From: Bactericera cockerelli
Taxonomy: Eukaryota; Arthropoda; Insecta; Hemiptera; Triozidae
Length of the DNA: 64,000 nt
Assembly: GCA_024516035.1 (NCBI GenBank)
Contig: CM044963.1
Span: 17,424,009 to 17,488,008, forward strand
Direction: 5' to 3'
In this document: positions 56,457 through 64,000 of the stretch, piece after piece
Numbering within the stretch: position 1 is the stretch's first letter
How the letters are laid out: the number at the start of each line of letters is the position of its first letter
Position numbers and translations under genes: made by a program
The notes under the pieces: generated by a model
Database searches by the model: none
What the model was told of the DNA's origin: nothing
Seen by the model: the letters and a program-made list of their open reading frames with translations, nothing else

Positions 56457-56780
56457 CTTTCTCTCTCTCTCCCTGTCACTCTCTCCCTCTCTCTCTCTCC
56501 CCCTTTCCCACTCTCTCTATCCCTCTCTCTATCTATCGATCTATATAGCTCTCCCTCTTTCCGCCTCTCTCTATTTATCTATCTCTCTCTCTCTCTCTCT
56601 CTCTCTTTCTATCCCTCTCTCTCTTTCTCTCGCTTTCACTCTCTCTCTCTTCTACTCTCTCTATCTTTGTCTCTCTCTCCCCCCCAGCTCTCTATCCATC
56701 TATCTCTTTCACTCTCGCTCTCTCTTTCTCTCCCCCCTTTCTCTCTCCCTCTCTCTATCTTTCTCTCTCTCTCTCTACGA
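56385..56780. repeat. CT-rich microsatellite field
   Basis: CT with CTAT/CCCC interruptions. The long Ser/Leu frame here is a repeat translation. Confidence 0.85.
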
Positions 56781-57193
56781 GCCCCACACTAAACTGCTGA
56801 GCAATCACTTCACCAGAAATCCCACGCCCCAGGACCTGGGTTCAAAACTCGTCGCGTCAGCAAAAACGTGGTCTTCTATATTTTTAACGACCGAGTGTGA
56901 CAATTGTGTCGCCGGAACAATTTCTCAACGACCAAAGTGACTACAATGCCACAGTGACTTGATCGATACTTGTAACCTGTAGGTCGGTGGTTCATGAACC
57001 GAACTTTATTTTGTACACTAATGATAATTATAATAATAATAATCCGCAGAACGGACGTATAATTACGGGTCAAGCCATTTATACATAGTTACAATAGACA
57101 GTACAATATTAATACAATTATACGTATATGTATGGAATACATATATAGGGTGACCAATAATATAACACTCCTTATAAACACAATAATAACACT

Positions 57194-57388
57194 CTTCAGT
57201 GGAAGATAACCACCAGGCGTGTTTGTTACTCAAAGCATTCTCTATCACCTAACCCTTAGTCTTATTATTATGTGGTCACAAACTCAAATTAATATGGAAA
57301 ATGCATGCACTAAGTGGGATTCGAACCAACAGATCCCTACGCCCAGAATTACCAGACTAGCGCGGTAACCACTTGACTACCAGTGCAT
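57194..57388 (-). mobile_element. tRNA-derived SINE, family S3
   Basis: 'cagtggaagataaccaccag', 'tcttattattatgtggtcac', 'gggattcgaaccaacagatc' and 'taaccacttgactaccagtg'. Confidence 0.75.
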
Positions 57389-57555
57389 TTCTTCTGATGA
57401 AAGACACTGTCAGCATTGCCCTTCTGGATTGCCAAACTGATCCTCTCAGTTATAGGTAGCCACTGTAATCACAATTATGACAAACATAGAGGGAACCCGA
57501 TGTAACAAGATTTGATTCCAGTAGGGACCATCAGCTGATTCCAAAATCAGTGCCG

Positions 57556-59372
57556 GAGTTGTTTTTTTTTTTTTTTTTTTTTTTTTAACATAATTTCAAC
57601 ACTATATTTATAATTCTAATTAATTATAATATAGCAATAACTGAAATGTTTAAAAGATGTCAGGTTTTGTATCTAAATTATTATAGTGATTCATTGCTGC
57701 ATAAATGGGTGATTTCAGATAATGATTGTTTCGAGAGTTTGGCAGAGCAAAGAAAGTGGATGAATTGGGACGCAGTCCTGGGATGGGTACTTTTATGTTA
57801 ATGTTAGATACTAGATATGGGCTGTCTATTTCATTATTAAGTATTTTTTTAATAAGATTAATCAGGGTCTCGTTAAATCTTGTGTTTACTGAGTCAATGG
57901 GAAGATTTTCTCTGAGTGTCTCATAATTGATGTAGTTGGGATACAAGGGGTAAAAACCATTTAATTTATGAAACAGGTATCTGACGAATTTCTTTTGGAT
58001 TCTTTCTATCCTTCCCTTATCAACCTGAGTTTGGGGGCACCATACAACCGAACCGTATTCAAGCACTGAACGGACTAGGGATTTATAAAGTAAAAGTATT
58101 GCATCTACATCGTCAATGGGAGAGCAGTGCCTGATAATACAGCCTAAAATAGAGAGAGCTTTTTTTGTAGTTACTTCAATGTGTTCATCCCAGTTCAAGT
58201 TATTACAAAAAGTTATACCAAGATCTTTGGTGGATAAAACCTCTTGAGTTGGAATATTATCGACCCTGTACGTATAGTTAACTTTTTCTCTTCGGTATGT
58301 GTAGGACATTTTGGCACATTTATTAGGATGGAAATGGAGACCGATAGAGTTGAGCCAGTGGTGTAAATTGTCCAGGTCGTTTTGAAGTAGGTCACAGTCA
58401 GATGTGTTGTTTATAGTTTTGTAAAGTTTTAGGTCGTCAGCGTAGAGTTTGTACTGTGAGTGTGATATATGATGTTTAAGGTCGTCGTACGTCAAGATGA
58501 ATAGGAGGCTGCTTAGCTTTGATCCCTGAGCGATTCCTGATGGAGGTGTGAATGGATGGGAGGTGTATTTTTTATATCCGTCAGAGTCTGTCCAGGTCAC
58601 ATGGTTCGATCTATCAACTAGGTAGCTGCTCAAGAGTGTTACGAGGGGTGGGGAGAAACCGGATGTTCGTAATTTATTTACAATAGCACAGTGAAATATC
58701 TGGTCGAAACATTTTTGAATGTCTGTATATATGACATCGACCTGCTTATTTTCAGCCATAGCTGTCGAAGTATAATGGCAAAACTCGACAAGATTTGACA
58801 CCGTAGATCTACCGGCGACAAAACCATGTTGATTTTTTGATATGATTGAAAACACGTCTTTAGATATTTTTGAGTAAATCAGCCCCTCGAAAATTTTTGC
58901 GATAGAATTTAAGTTAGAAATAGGCCTGAAATTTGTGATGTCAGTGCAGGATCCCTTCTTAGGTACGGGTGTAATGACAGCTACTTTGAGTTTTGAAGGG
59001 AAGTGAGAATATTTTAAGGAAGCATTAATAATATAAGTTAGTGGTTTAATTATAGATTTCAGACATTTTTTGAAGAATATCGGAGGAATACCATCCGGAC
59101 CTGCAGGTTTATTCGTGGGCATGTTCTTAATCTCTCTTTCAACGTCTTCCTCTGACACTCTATGTACATGTATGTAGGATGAACCTATGTCAGGTGAGTC
59201 AGGTAGGTGTAAGTCAGGTGGGGAGTTGTGATTGTAGGCGTTGAAGAAGTGAGATGCAAAGGATTCAGCAATAGTCTGTGGGTCTGTAAGGTCGTTACCA
59301 TTGTAGGTTAAGGTCTCCTTTTTGTTGTTCTTCAGTTGTAGTAATTTTTCTCTCGCGAAGGAATGGTGGGTA
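57556..59372 (-). mobile_element. 5'-truncated Jockey/CR1-type LINE
   Basis: On the minus strand: pre-RT linker, reverse transcriptase, C-terminal region, a short 3' UTR (57,588-57,649) and a poly(A) of about 28 (T run at 57,560-57,587). The coding frame is open upstream of the annotated start through about 70 more codons to a stop near 59,372. No endonuclease domain remains. No clear target duplication could be seen. Confidence 0.85.
57650..59158 (-). CDS. LINE reverse transcriptase (partial ORF2)
   Basis: 502 residues without a stop. RT landmarks in order: KPAGPDGIPP (17-26), NFRPISNL (77-84), motif A TDIQKCFD (145-152), GIAQGSKLSSLLF (208-220), catalytic YADDLKLY (239-246), then KDLGITF and the C-terminal region shared with 7,504-8,166. 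All three catalytic aspartates are present. Motif A has Cys where many relatives have Ala, and the QGS box is preceded by Ala instead of the usual Pro. The listed start is a GTG, not a real initiator: the frame continues upstream with LTYNGNDLTDPQ and AESFASHFF, typical of the linker before RT. It would copy its own RNA at a nicked target. Without the endonuclease it is dead in its present form. Confidence 0.9.
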   Translation of the reverse strand: MSEEDVEREIKNMPTNKPAGPDGIPPIFFKKCLKSIIKPLTYIINASLKYSHFPSKLKVAVITPVPKKGSCTDITNFRPISNLNSIAKIFEGLIYSKISKDVFSIISKNQHGFVAGRSTVSNLVEFCHYTSTAMAENKQVDVIYTDIQKCFDQIFHCAIVNKLRTSGFSPPLVTLLSSYLVDRSNHVTWTDSDGYKKYTSHPFTPPSGIAQGSKLSSLLFILTYDDLKHHISHSQYKLYADDLKLYKTINNTSDCDLLQNDLDNLHHWLNSIGLHFHPNKCAKMSYTYRREKVNYTYRVDNIPTQEVLSTKDLGITFCNNLNWDEHIEVTTKKALSILGCIIRHCSPIDDVDAILLLYKSLVRSVLEYGSVVWCPQTQVDKGRIERIQKKFVRYLFHKLNGFYPLYPNYINYETLRENLPIDSVNTRFNETLINLIKKILNNEIDSPYLVSNINIKVPIPGLRPNSSTFFALPNSRNNHYLKSPIYAAMNHYNNLDTKPDIF

Positions 59373-59399
59373 CCTAAACTACCTAATTATTCTAAAATA

Positions 59400-59930
59400 A
59401 TATTTTACTTTTATCATACTTACCTATTAGTTATTTTTGTCTTTGTTTCCTCTTTTACTTTCCTTATTTTCTACTTATTATGTAGTAATATAAGATTTGG
59501 TATCTGACGTGAAAATTAGGGATATTTAGATATCCGCCACTGCATGAGGTAAACAAAAATTCAAATAAATTGAGCCAATCAGAGGCCGGGATTTGTTGAA
59601 AGAGTGACCATCAGCTGTTCAAAGTTGGACGCATCGATTTGTTCAATTTGAGATAATACATATATGTAAGGTTCTTTCTATTTTCTGTTTATACTGATGA
59701 TCTCAGTGTAGGTAGCTCTATCAGTATTATTTTTGCAAACATAACTTATCACTTCTAGATAAGACGAGAATTCCAATCGGTATTTGCGGATACGCTGTCT
59801 GGTTGCATAAATATTTCAGGATAACTATTATTTCCTGTCAGTAAGGAGCAAGATATGTTTCTTCGCTAGCAGTGGGTAGATTGTTTTCCTCTTCAACCTG
59901 ACGCAAGTGTCAGGATAAAAAATGATGTGC
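59400..59930. other. Stretch without recognisable features
   Basis: AT-rich flank beyond the LINE's truncated 5' end; nothing supported. Confidence 0.45.
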
Positions 59931-59995
59931 GGAGAACATGAAAATGGGAATCGTGTGTTGTTGTGGGAGTTGCTGTTTTTGTTGTTGTGCTAGAT

Positions 59996-60489
59996 ACAGG
60001 GGTGCCCAACCTTTACAGAAGAAGATCTACCATAAAGTCTCAGATAATCACCGCAATCGACCCCCCCCCCCCCCCCAAGGTTTCTACATTCCTCCAGGTA
60101 CCTCCCATTCTAAATTTCAATTTCTCCTCTTTTCTATTTCCTCCTTTTAATTCTCATGAGTTAAGGAAGGAGATCTCGGATTTTCACTTGTGTGAGATAT
60201 AAACAAATTAACCTCTTTCTTAGTCTCATTCAAGAATAACGCAAATATCCTGTCAAGAATTGCTTTCTCCAGAAAACCTTTTTCTGTTAGAAGTGTAGAC
60301 ATTTACTATATTTAAAAAAAAACCTCGTTCACAATATTATTTTGTACTTTATATATATTGCTCCAAAAAAAGTCATATCTGTCATTTTGCATGCATTTAG
60401 AGATTTAGAGCGTTGTCTCTGGACGTGATCGACCCAAAATCACTCCGGGATCGACCGGTCGATCGCGATCAACAGGTTGGGCAGCCCTG
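59996..60489. mobile_element. hAT-like MITE with 8 bp target duplication
   Basis: Left end CAGGGGTGCCCAACCT, right end AGGTTGGGCAGCCCTG with one mismatch. Flanks TGCTAGAT (59,988-59,995) and TGCTAGAA (60,490-60,497) agree at 7 of 8 bases, as expected for hAT. Contains a C run of 18 at about 60,061 and GATCGACC repeats. No transposase. Confidence 0.75.
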
Positions 60490-60509
60490 TGCTAGAAGAT
60501 AATAGGTTA

Positions 60510-60530
60510 TATACAGGGTGGAGCGCGGAG
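60510..60530. mobile_element. Isolated TATACAGGGTGG end
   Basis: Terminal motif of the palindromic class without a partner end before the next element; probably a remnant. Confidence 0.3.
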
Positions 60531-60568
60531 GACGGATGGATTTGGTAGTCACTGATCTTATTATACTA

Positions 60569-60795
60569 CTAGCGGGCTGTCGACCGTTTTGCGGGCCGAG
60601 GCATGGCCCGCAAAGCAAAAAATCCTTTTTCGCCAATGGCAGGTGTTGTAGTGGGAATTTTGAAAAATCCGGTCTTATTACACATCTAGACTATAAGACA
60701 AAGCTACCTACCAAATTTCAGCTCGCTAGGTATTACGGTTTGGGATGATCAGTCAGTCAGTCAGTGACTTTGACATTTATATAATTATTAAAAGA
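60569..60795 (-). mobile_element. Helitron-like non-autonomous element
   Basis: Reverse-strand copy: CTAG end at 60,569-60,572 followed by A on the plus strand, hairpin region with one arm mutated (CGACCG/TTTTGCGGGC), body 'catggcccgcaaagcaaaaa', 5' end 'gactttgacatttata' and GA at 60,794-60,795 followed by T. The A/T insertion site fits. Confidence 0.65.
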
Positions 60796-60814
60796 TCATT
60801 AAAGTATGCTCTAT

Positions 60815-60965
60815 TGGGGGGACGGAGTACAATATTAACAGCATAAAATTAAGAAAAAACCAACAAATTACAAAATAAATAAGTAAAAAAGAAAATAACA
60901 CTAATGTCCTGCCTAAAGGGCGGGGTTACTGCCTGTTGCAATCTCTTCCACCCAACCCTTATATG
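60815..60965 (-). mobile_element. LINE 3' tail, family L1
   Basis: Minus strand 'gggttgggtggaagagattg', 'cagtaaccccgccctttagg', 'aggacattagtgttatttt'. Confidence 0.6.
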
Positions 60966-61564
60966 TCAACGGCGTGAAAAATAAGCAATCTACTCCGCTA
61001 CTCATCTCGCCATAACTCGAATAGAAAGCTGTGTACCACCTGCATACATGAGGAAGCTAGGAGCTTGTCTAAATATAGTTCCCCGAGTTTTATAAATTGA
61101 CTGCAGAATGTGTCCATCATAACAACCATTCATCACGGGTAATATGAATATAAGTTATATATTAGGTACATATCATACATTGTATATGTTATATACGTAA
61201 TATATACACGTCCATCATATTTTTAAATATCAGAATTCCGAGCGAGGTTTTTTTTTACAAAAACAAACACTATACTTCCGATTTACACAATATTAGAAAT
61301 TTAACGGATGTATAGTATAATATAATATAGCCCTCTGTCACCCCTATGAAGAATGGGCCTCCCCTATGAGGGGTGTATTGGTATTTGATATTGTACCTAC
61401 AATATGTTTTCATACACTATTTCTAATTTGCCTGTTATATGTTTGTGTTTTGAATTTTATGTTATCAGTTCCTACTATTGGGGAGATCCCCTAGTTTTTT
61501 TAAAATTTATTTATTATTATTTTATTTTACCTAGTTAGGCCACGGAGGCTGTTAGGCCCTGACA

Positions 61565-61680
61565 CCCAAAGTACAGATCCCAAAAATTTCCCACCCCGCC
61601 GGGATTCAAACCCGGGTCACCTGGAGTGCAAGCTATAGCCACCTTGACCTACCGCTAGGTCAAGGTGGCTATAGGACTAT
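61565..61680 (-). mobile_element. tRNA-derived SINE, family S6, with 5' hairpin
   Basis: Minus strand B box GGGTTTGAATCCCGGC and an A-box-like 'cctagcggtaggtcaaggtg'. The 5' part 'ctatagccaccttgaccta' is a perfect inverted repeat of the A-box region (stem of 19 bp, 61,633-61,675). Same layout as 45,990-46,085. Confidence 0.65.
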
Positions 61681-61773
61681 ATTTACTATAGGTAAATAAA
61701 ATGAACCATAATAGTACAACGAAAAAAAAAATGTTCGTAGCGAGCTCATCGCCCCCTAGTTCAGCTAAGTTAA

Positions 61774-62022
61774 ATGTTCTTTCACCGGCACAATAAAAAC
61801 GGCGAAGTTAATTTTTCGAGTCGTAAAATTAATCTTCTCATTAAAATGTGTGTGGGCATTCTTGATAAAGCTCTTGATGCCCTCTCCTACCACGTCTATA
61901 CCACAGGGGACAACTTTCATTTAAGCAGAAAGTTTAATTACCTGTACAGAGGAGGCTTGATAAGTTTTAACCTTTTAAAGGACTATAATATATCATGCAT
62001 TAGTAGGAATCGGCCTCAGTAG
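61774..62022 (+). other. Open frame of 82 codons, unsupported
   Basis: ATG frame without low-complexity bias, ending inside the next SINE. No homology recognised and no splice or promoter context. Listed only because it is not obviously a repeat translation. Confidence 0.12.
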
Positions 62023-62155
62023 CTTGATCGATAAGGCGGCGGACTTGTAACCTGGAGGTCGGTGGTTCAAGTCCCGGTTTTAGCGTAGATTTATAAAAGC
62101 GATTTTGAGTAGTTGTGATATCACGAATGTGATTAACACAAATATGAAAACTTAA
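62008..62155 (+). mobile_element. tRNA-derived SINE, family S2
   Basis: Best-preserved S2 copy: 'cggcctcagtagcttgatcg', 'aacctggaggtcggtggttc', 'ttgagtagttgtgatatcac' and 'aacacaaatatgaaaac'. Confidence 0.8.
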
Positions 62156-62159
62156 TAAC

Positions 62160-62284
62160 AGAACTTAGTCAAGTGGTTAAGGCAATAGTCTGGTAATGCA
62201 GGTAGCGTCGAGATCCGTTGGTTCAAATCCCACCTAATGTATGAATTTCTCCGAATTCATTGAGTTTGTGACCACATATATATA
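62160..62284 (+). mobile_element. SINE S3 head and partial body
   Basis: 'agtcaagtggttaaggcaat', 'gtctggtaatgcaggtagcg', 'gatccgttggttcaaatccc' and 'attgagtttgtgaccacata'. It follows S2 directly and is cut by the Helitron-like copy. Confidence 0.7.
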
Positions 62285-62285
62285 A

Positions 62286-62508
62286 CTAGCGGGCTGTCGC
62301 CCGCTTTGCGGGCCGAGGCATGGCCGTGAAAGCAAAAAATCCTTTTTCGTCAATGGCAGGTGTTGTAGTGGGAGTTTCGAAAAATCCCGTCTTATTGCAC
62401 ATCTAGACTATAAGACAAAGCTACCTACCAAATTTCAGCTTCCTAGGACTTACGGTTTGGGCTGTAGGGAGATCAGTCAGTGGTCAGTGAGTGTCTTTGA
62501 CATTTATA
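62286..62508 (-). mobile_element. Helitron-like element, 5' end cut
   Basis: CTAG at 62,286-62,289, intact hairpin GCCCGC/GCGGGC, body up to 'gtctttgacatttata', then palindromic element C begins. The TCTTAA start is not found. Confidence 0.7.
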
Positions 62509-63398
62509 TACAGGGTCTTCATAAAGTCTCACACAGGCCTAGGTTTCTCGAAAACGACTCAGAATATCAAAAAACGCAAAAACCCGTATTCCTTTATATT
62601 TAGGAGGATTGATTTTCAGCCAATTTTTTTTTGCCTACACGGCCCCAGTCAGGCTGGGCATGGACCAACTTTAAAATCTTAAATAGAATGGTATGTCTTG
62701 TGGCATATTGTTTTAAAGGTCTTATTGAGAGAAGTTCATTACAATAAATTTCAGTGTGCTACGACCTACCGTTCTCGAGATACAGGGTCGGACGTCCTGC
62801 GTAATATCCATATATTTTGACCTATAACTCGATAACCGTAAATTATGGAGAAAATTCTTCTTGTTAATAATAACTCCTTATGATGAGACTTTTCGAACAA
62901 TTTATAACTCGACATACTCTGTTGATGTTAGTTTCTGGTCGGTTTCGTCAGCCAGCCGGACGAACAGTCGAAAAAAAATTAACGAAAAAACAAATCAAAT
63001 TTTAACTTGTTCGAAATTTCTTGCTATAAGGAGTTATTATTATTAAGAAAAATTTTCTCCATAATTTACGGTTAACGAGTTATAGGTCAAAATATAGGGA
63101 TATTACGCAGGACGTCCGACCCTGTATCTCGAGAACGGTAAGTCGTAGCACACTGAAATTTATTGTAATAAACTTCTCTCAATAAGACCTTTAAAACAAT
63201 ATGCCACAAGACAAACCATTCAATTTAAGATTTTAAAGTTGGTCCATGCCCAGCCTGACTGGGACCGTGTAGGCAAAAAAAAATTTGCTGAAAATAAATC
63301 CCCCTAAATATAAAGGAATACGGGTTTTTGCGTTTTTTGATATTCTGAGTCGTTTTCGAGAAACCTAGGCCTGGGTGAGACTTTATGAAGACCCTGTA
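62509..63398. mobile_element. Palindromic element, family C
   Basis: 890 bp inverted repeat: TACAGGGTCTTCATAAAGTC at the left and its complement at the right. Arms mirror closely to a centre near 62,960. One internal nested pair, 'gagatacagggtcggacgtc' (62,778) and its complement (63,107). No frame. Sequence unrelated to A and B apart from the terminal motif and layout. Confidence 0.85.
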
Positions 63399-64000
63399 TA
63401 CAGTATGTTTCAGAAAAGGTGGCCACCCCCTCGTAACTTTTGAACACGACGGAATTTTTCAATTCTGTAAAGTCCTAGGTATAGGAAGTGCCCTATGGCC
63501 CATCCTGTGGTCATATTTTTTTTTGGCCCCGGTTGGCCCTTCCGGCTTTTAGGCCATATTTTTTCATTTTTCTCGCGAATTTTAAATGGAATGCTATATT
63601 TTTTATTCCTGTTCATTAAAGTTCAAGTTAGGCTGAGTATAATGAGCTTTTAAAATTTTCAAAAACCTTATCAGGGGCGGAGCTAGTAGGGTGCAAGTTT
63701 CAAAATTGTTACACCCTGTATTTCAGCGTTAGTTAGATTTTTTAGTACTTTTTTTATGTTCATAGGTTCAAAATATTGTTTTACACCATATGAAATCAAA
63801 AAAATATTCTTGTTTACTTCTAATCAGGGTCATAGTAAGGTTTTTGTAAAAGTACTTTTTTTCTCACGTCAATTTTTCCGTAAATTAATGGTGCTCTCGA
63901 AATTGGCATTTTTAGAGGTGAAAGTCTGCAGTGACATATGTTTTTTATGCTTGAAATCGAAAGAAAACTTAACGGAGAAGCGATTAAGATCATAAAAAAA
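63399..64000. mobile_element. Possible further palindromic element, runs off window
   Basis: TACAGTATGTTTCAGAAAAGG follows family C directly, and ACACCCTGTATTTCAG (63,711-63,726) resembles an internal inverted end. No matching right end is within the window, so this is provisional. Confidence 0.35.

Overview
This is a eukaryotic, AT-rich, almost entirely non-coding window, most likely from an insect or other arthropod. The basis is a Jockey/CR1-type LINE, several tRNA-derived SINE families, Helitron-like, hAT-like and piggyBac-like non-autonomous elements, long CT/GA microsatellite fields, and no bacterial-style gene packing. I recognise no complete host gene. The only candidate host coding pieces are a short minus-strand exon near 50.1-50.2 kb (signal peptide plus a consensus splice donor) and a possible plus-strand terminal exon at 49.0-49.2 kb. 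Many short open frames in this window are translations of CT/GA repeats or transposon arms and are left out.

Layout. 1-17 kb: a mosaic of SINEs, LINE tails, minisatellites and one 1.65 kb palindromic element (2.4-4.06 kb). 17.2-30.36 kb and 31.0-45.3 kb: two copies of the same 13-14 kb segment, separated by a gap of exactly 100 N (30,356-30,455). The homology starts exactly at the end of a hAT-like element and runs into the gap, with indel errors accumulating beside the gap. I read this mainly as two overlapping allelic contigs (false duplication) rather than a real tandem duplication. 45-57 kb: MITEs, degenerate tandem repeats, CT/GA fields and the two candidate exons. 57.5-59.4 kb: a 5'-truncated LINE (minus strand) with a long intact reverse transcriptase frame. 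60-64 kb: a hAT-like MITE, two Helitron-like copies, SINEs and two more elements of the palindromic class.

Most interesting content. (1) A class of large (0.9-1.7 kb) palindromic elements bounded by TACAGGGT...ACCCTGTA, with the terminal motif repeated inside each arm in a nested way. At least three sequence families occur here, inserted at TA/TATA sites, and one is present in only one of the two segment copies. (2) A SINE whose 92 bp head is 5S rRNA-derived, inserted in a Helitron-like element with a 12 bp target-site duplication. Its tail also follows a tRNA-derived head elsewhere in the window. (3) A readable insertion stratigraphy (Helitron-like > palindromic element and 5S SINE), and presence/absence differences between the segment copies that give relative dates.

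All calls are from reading the sequence. No database search, alignment program or folding program was run.
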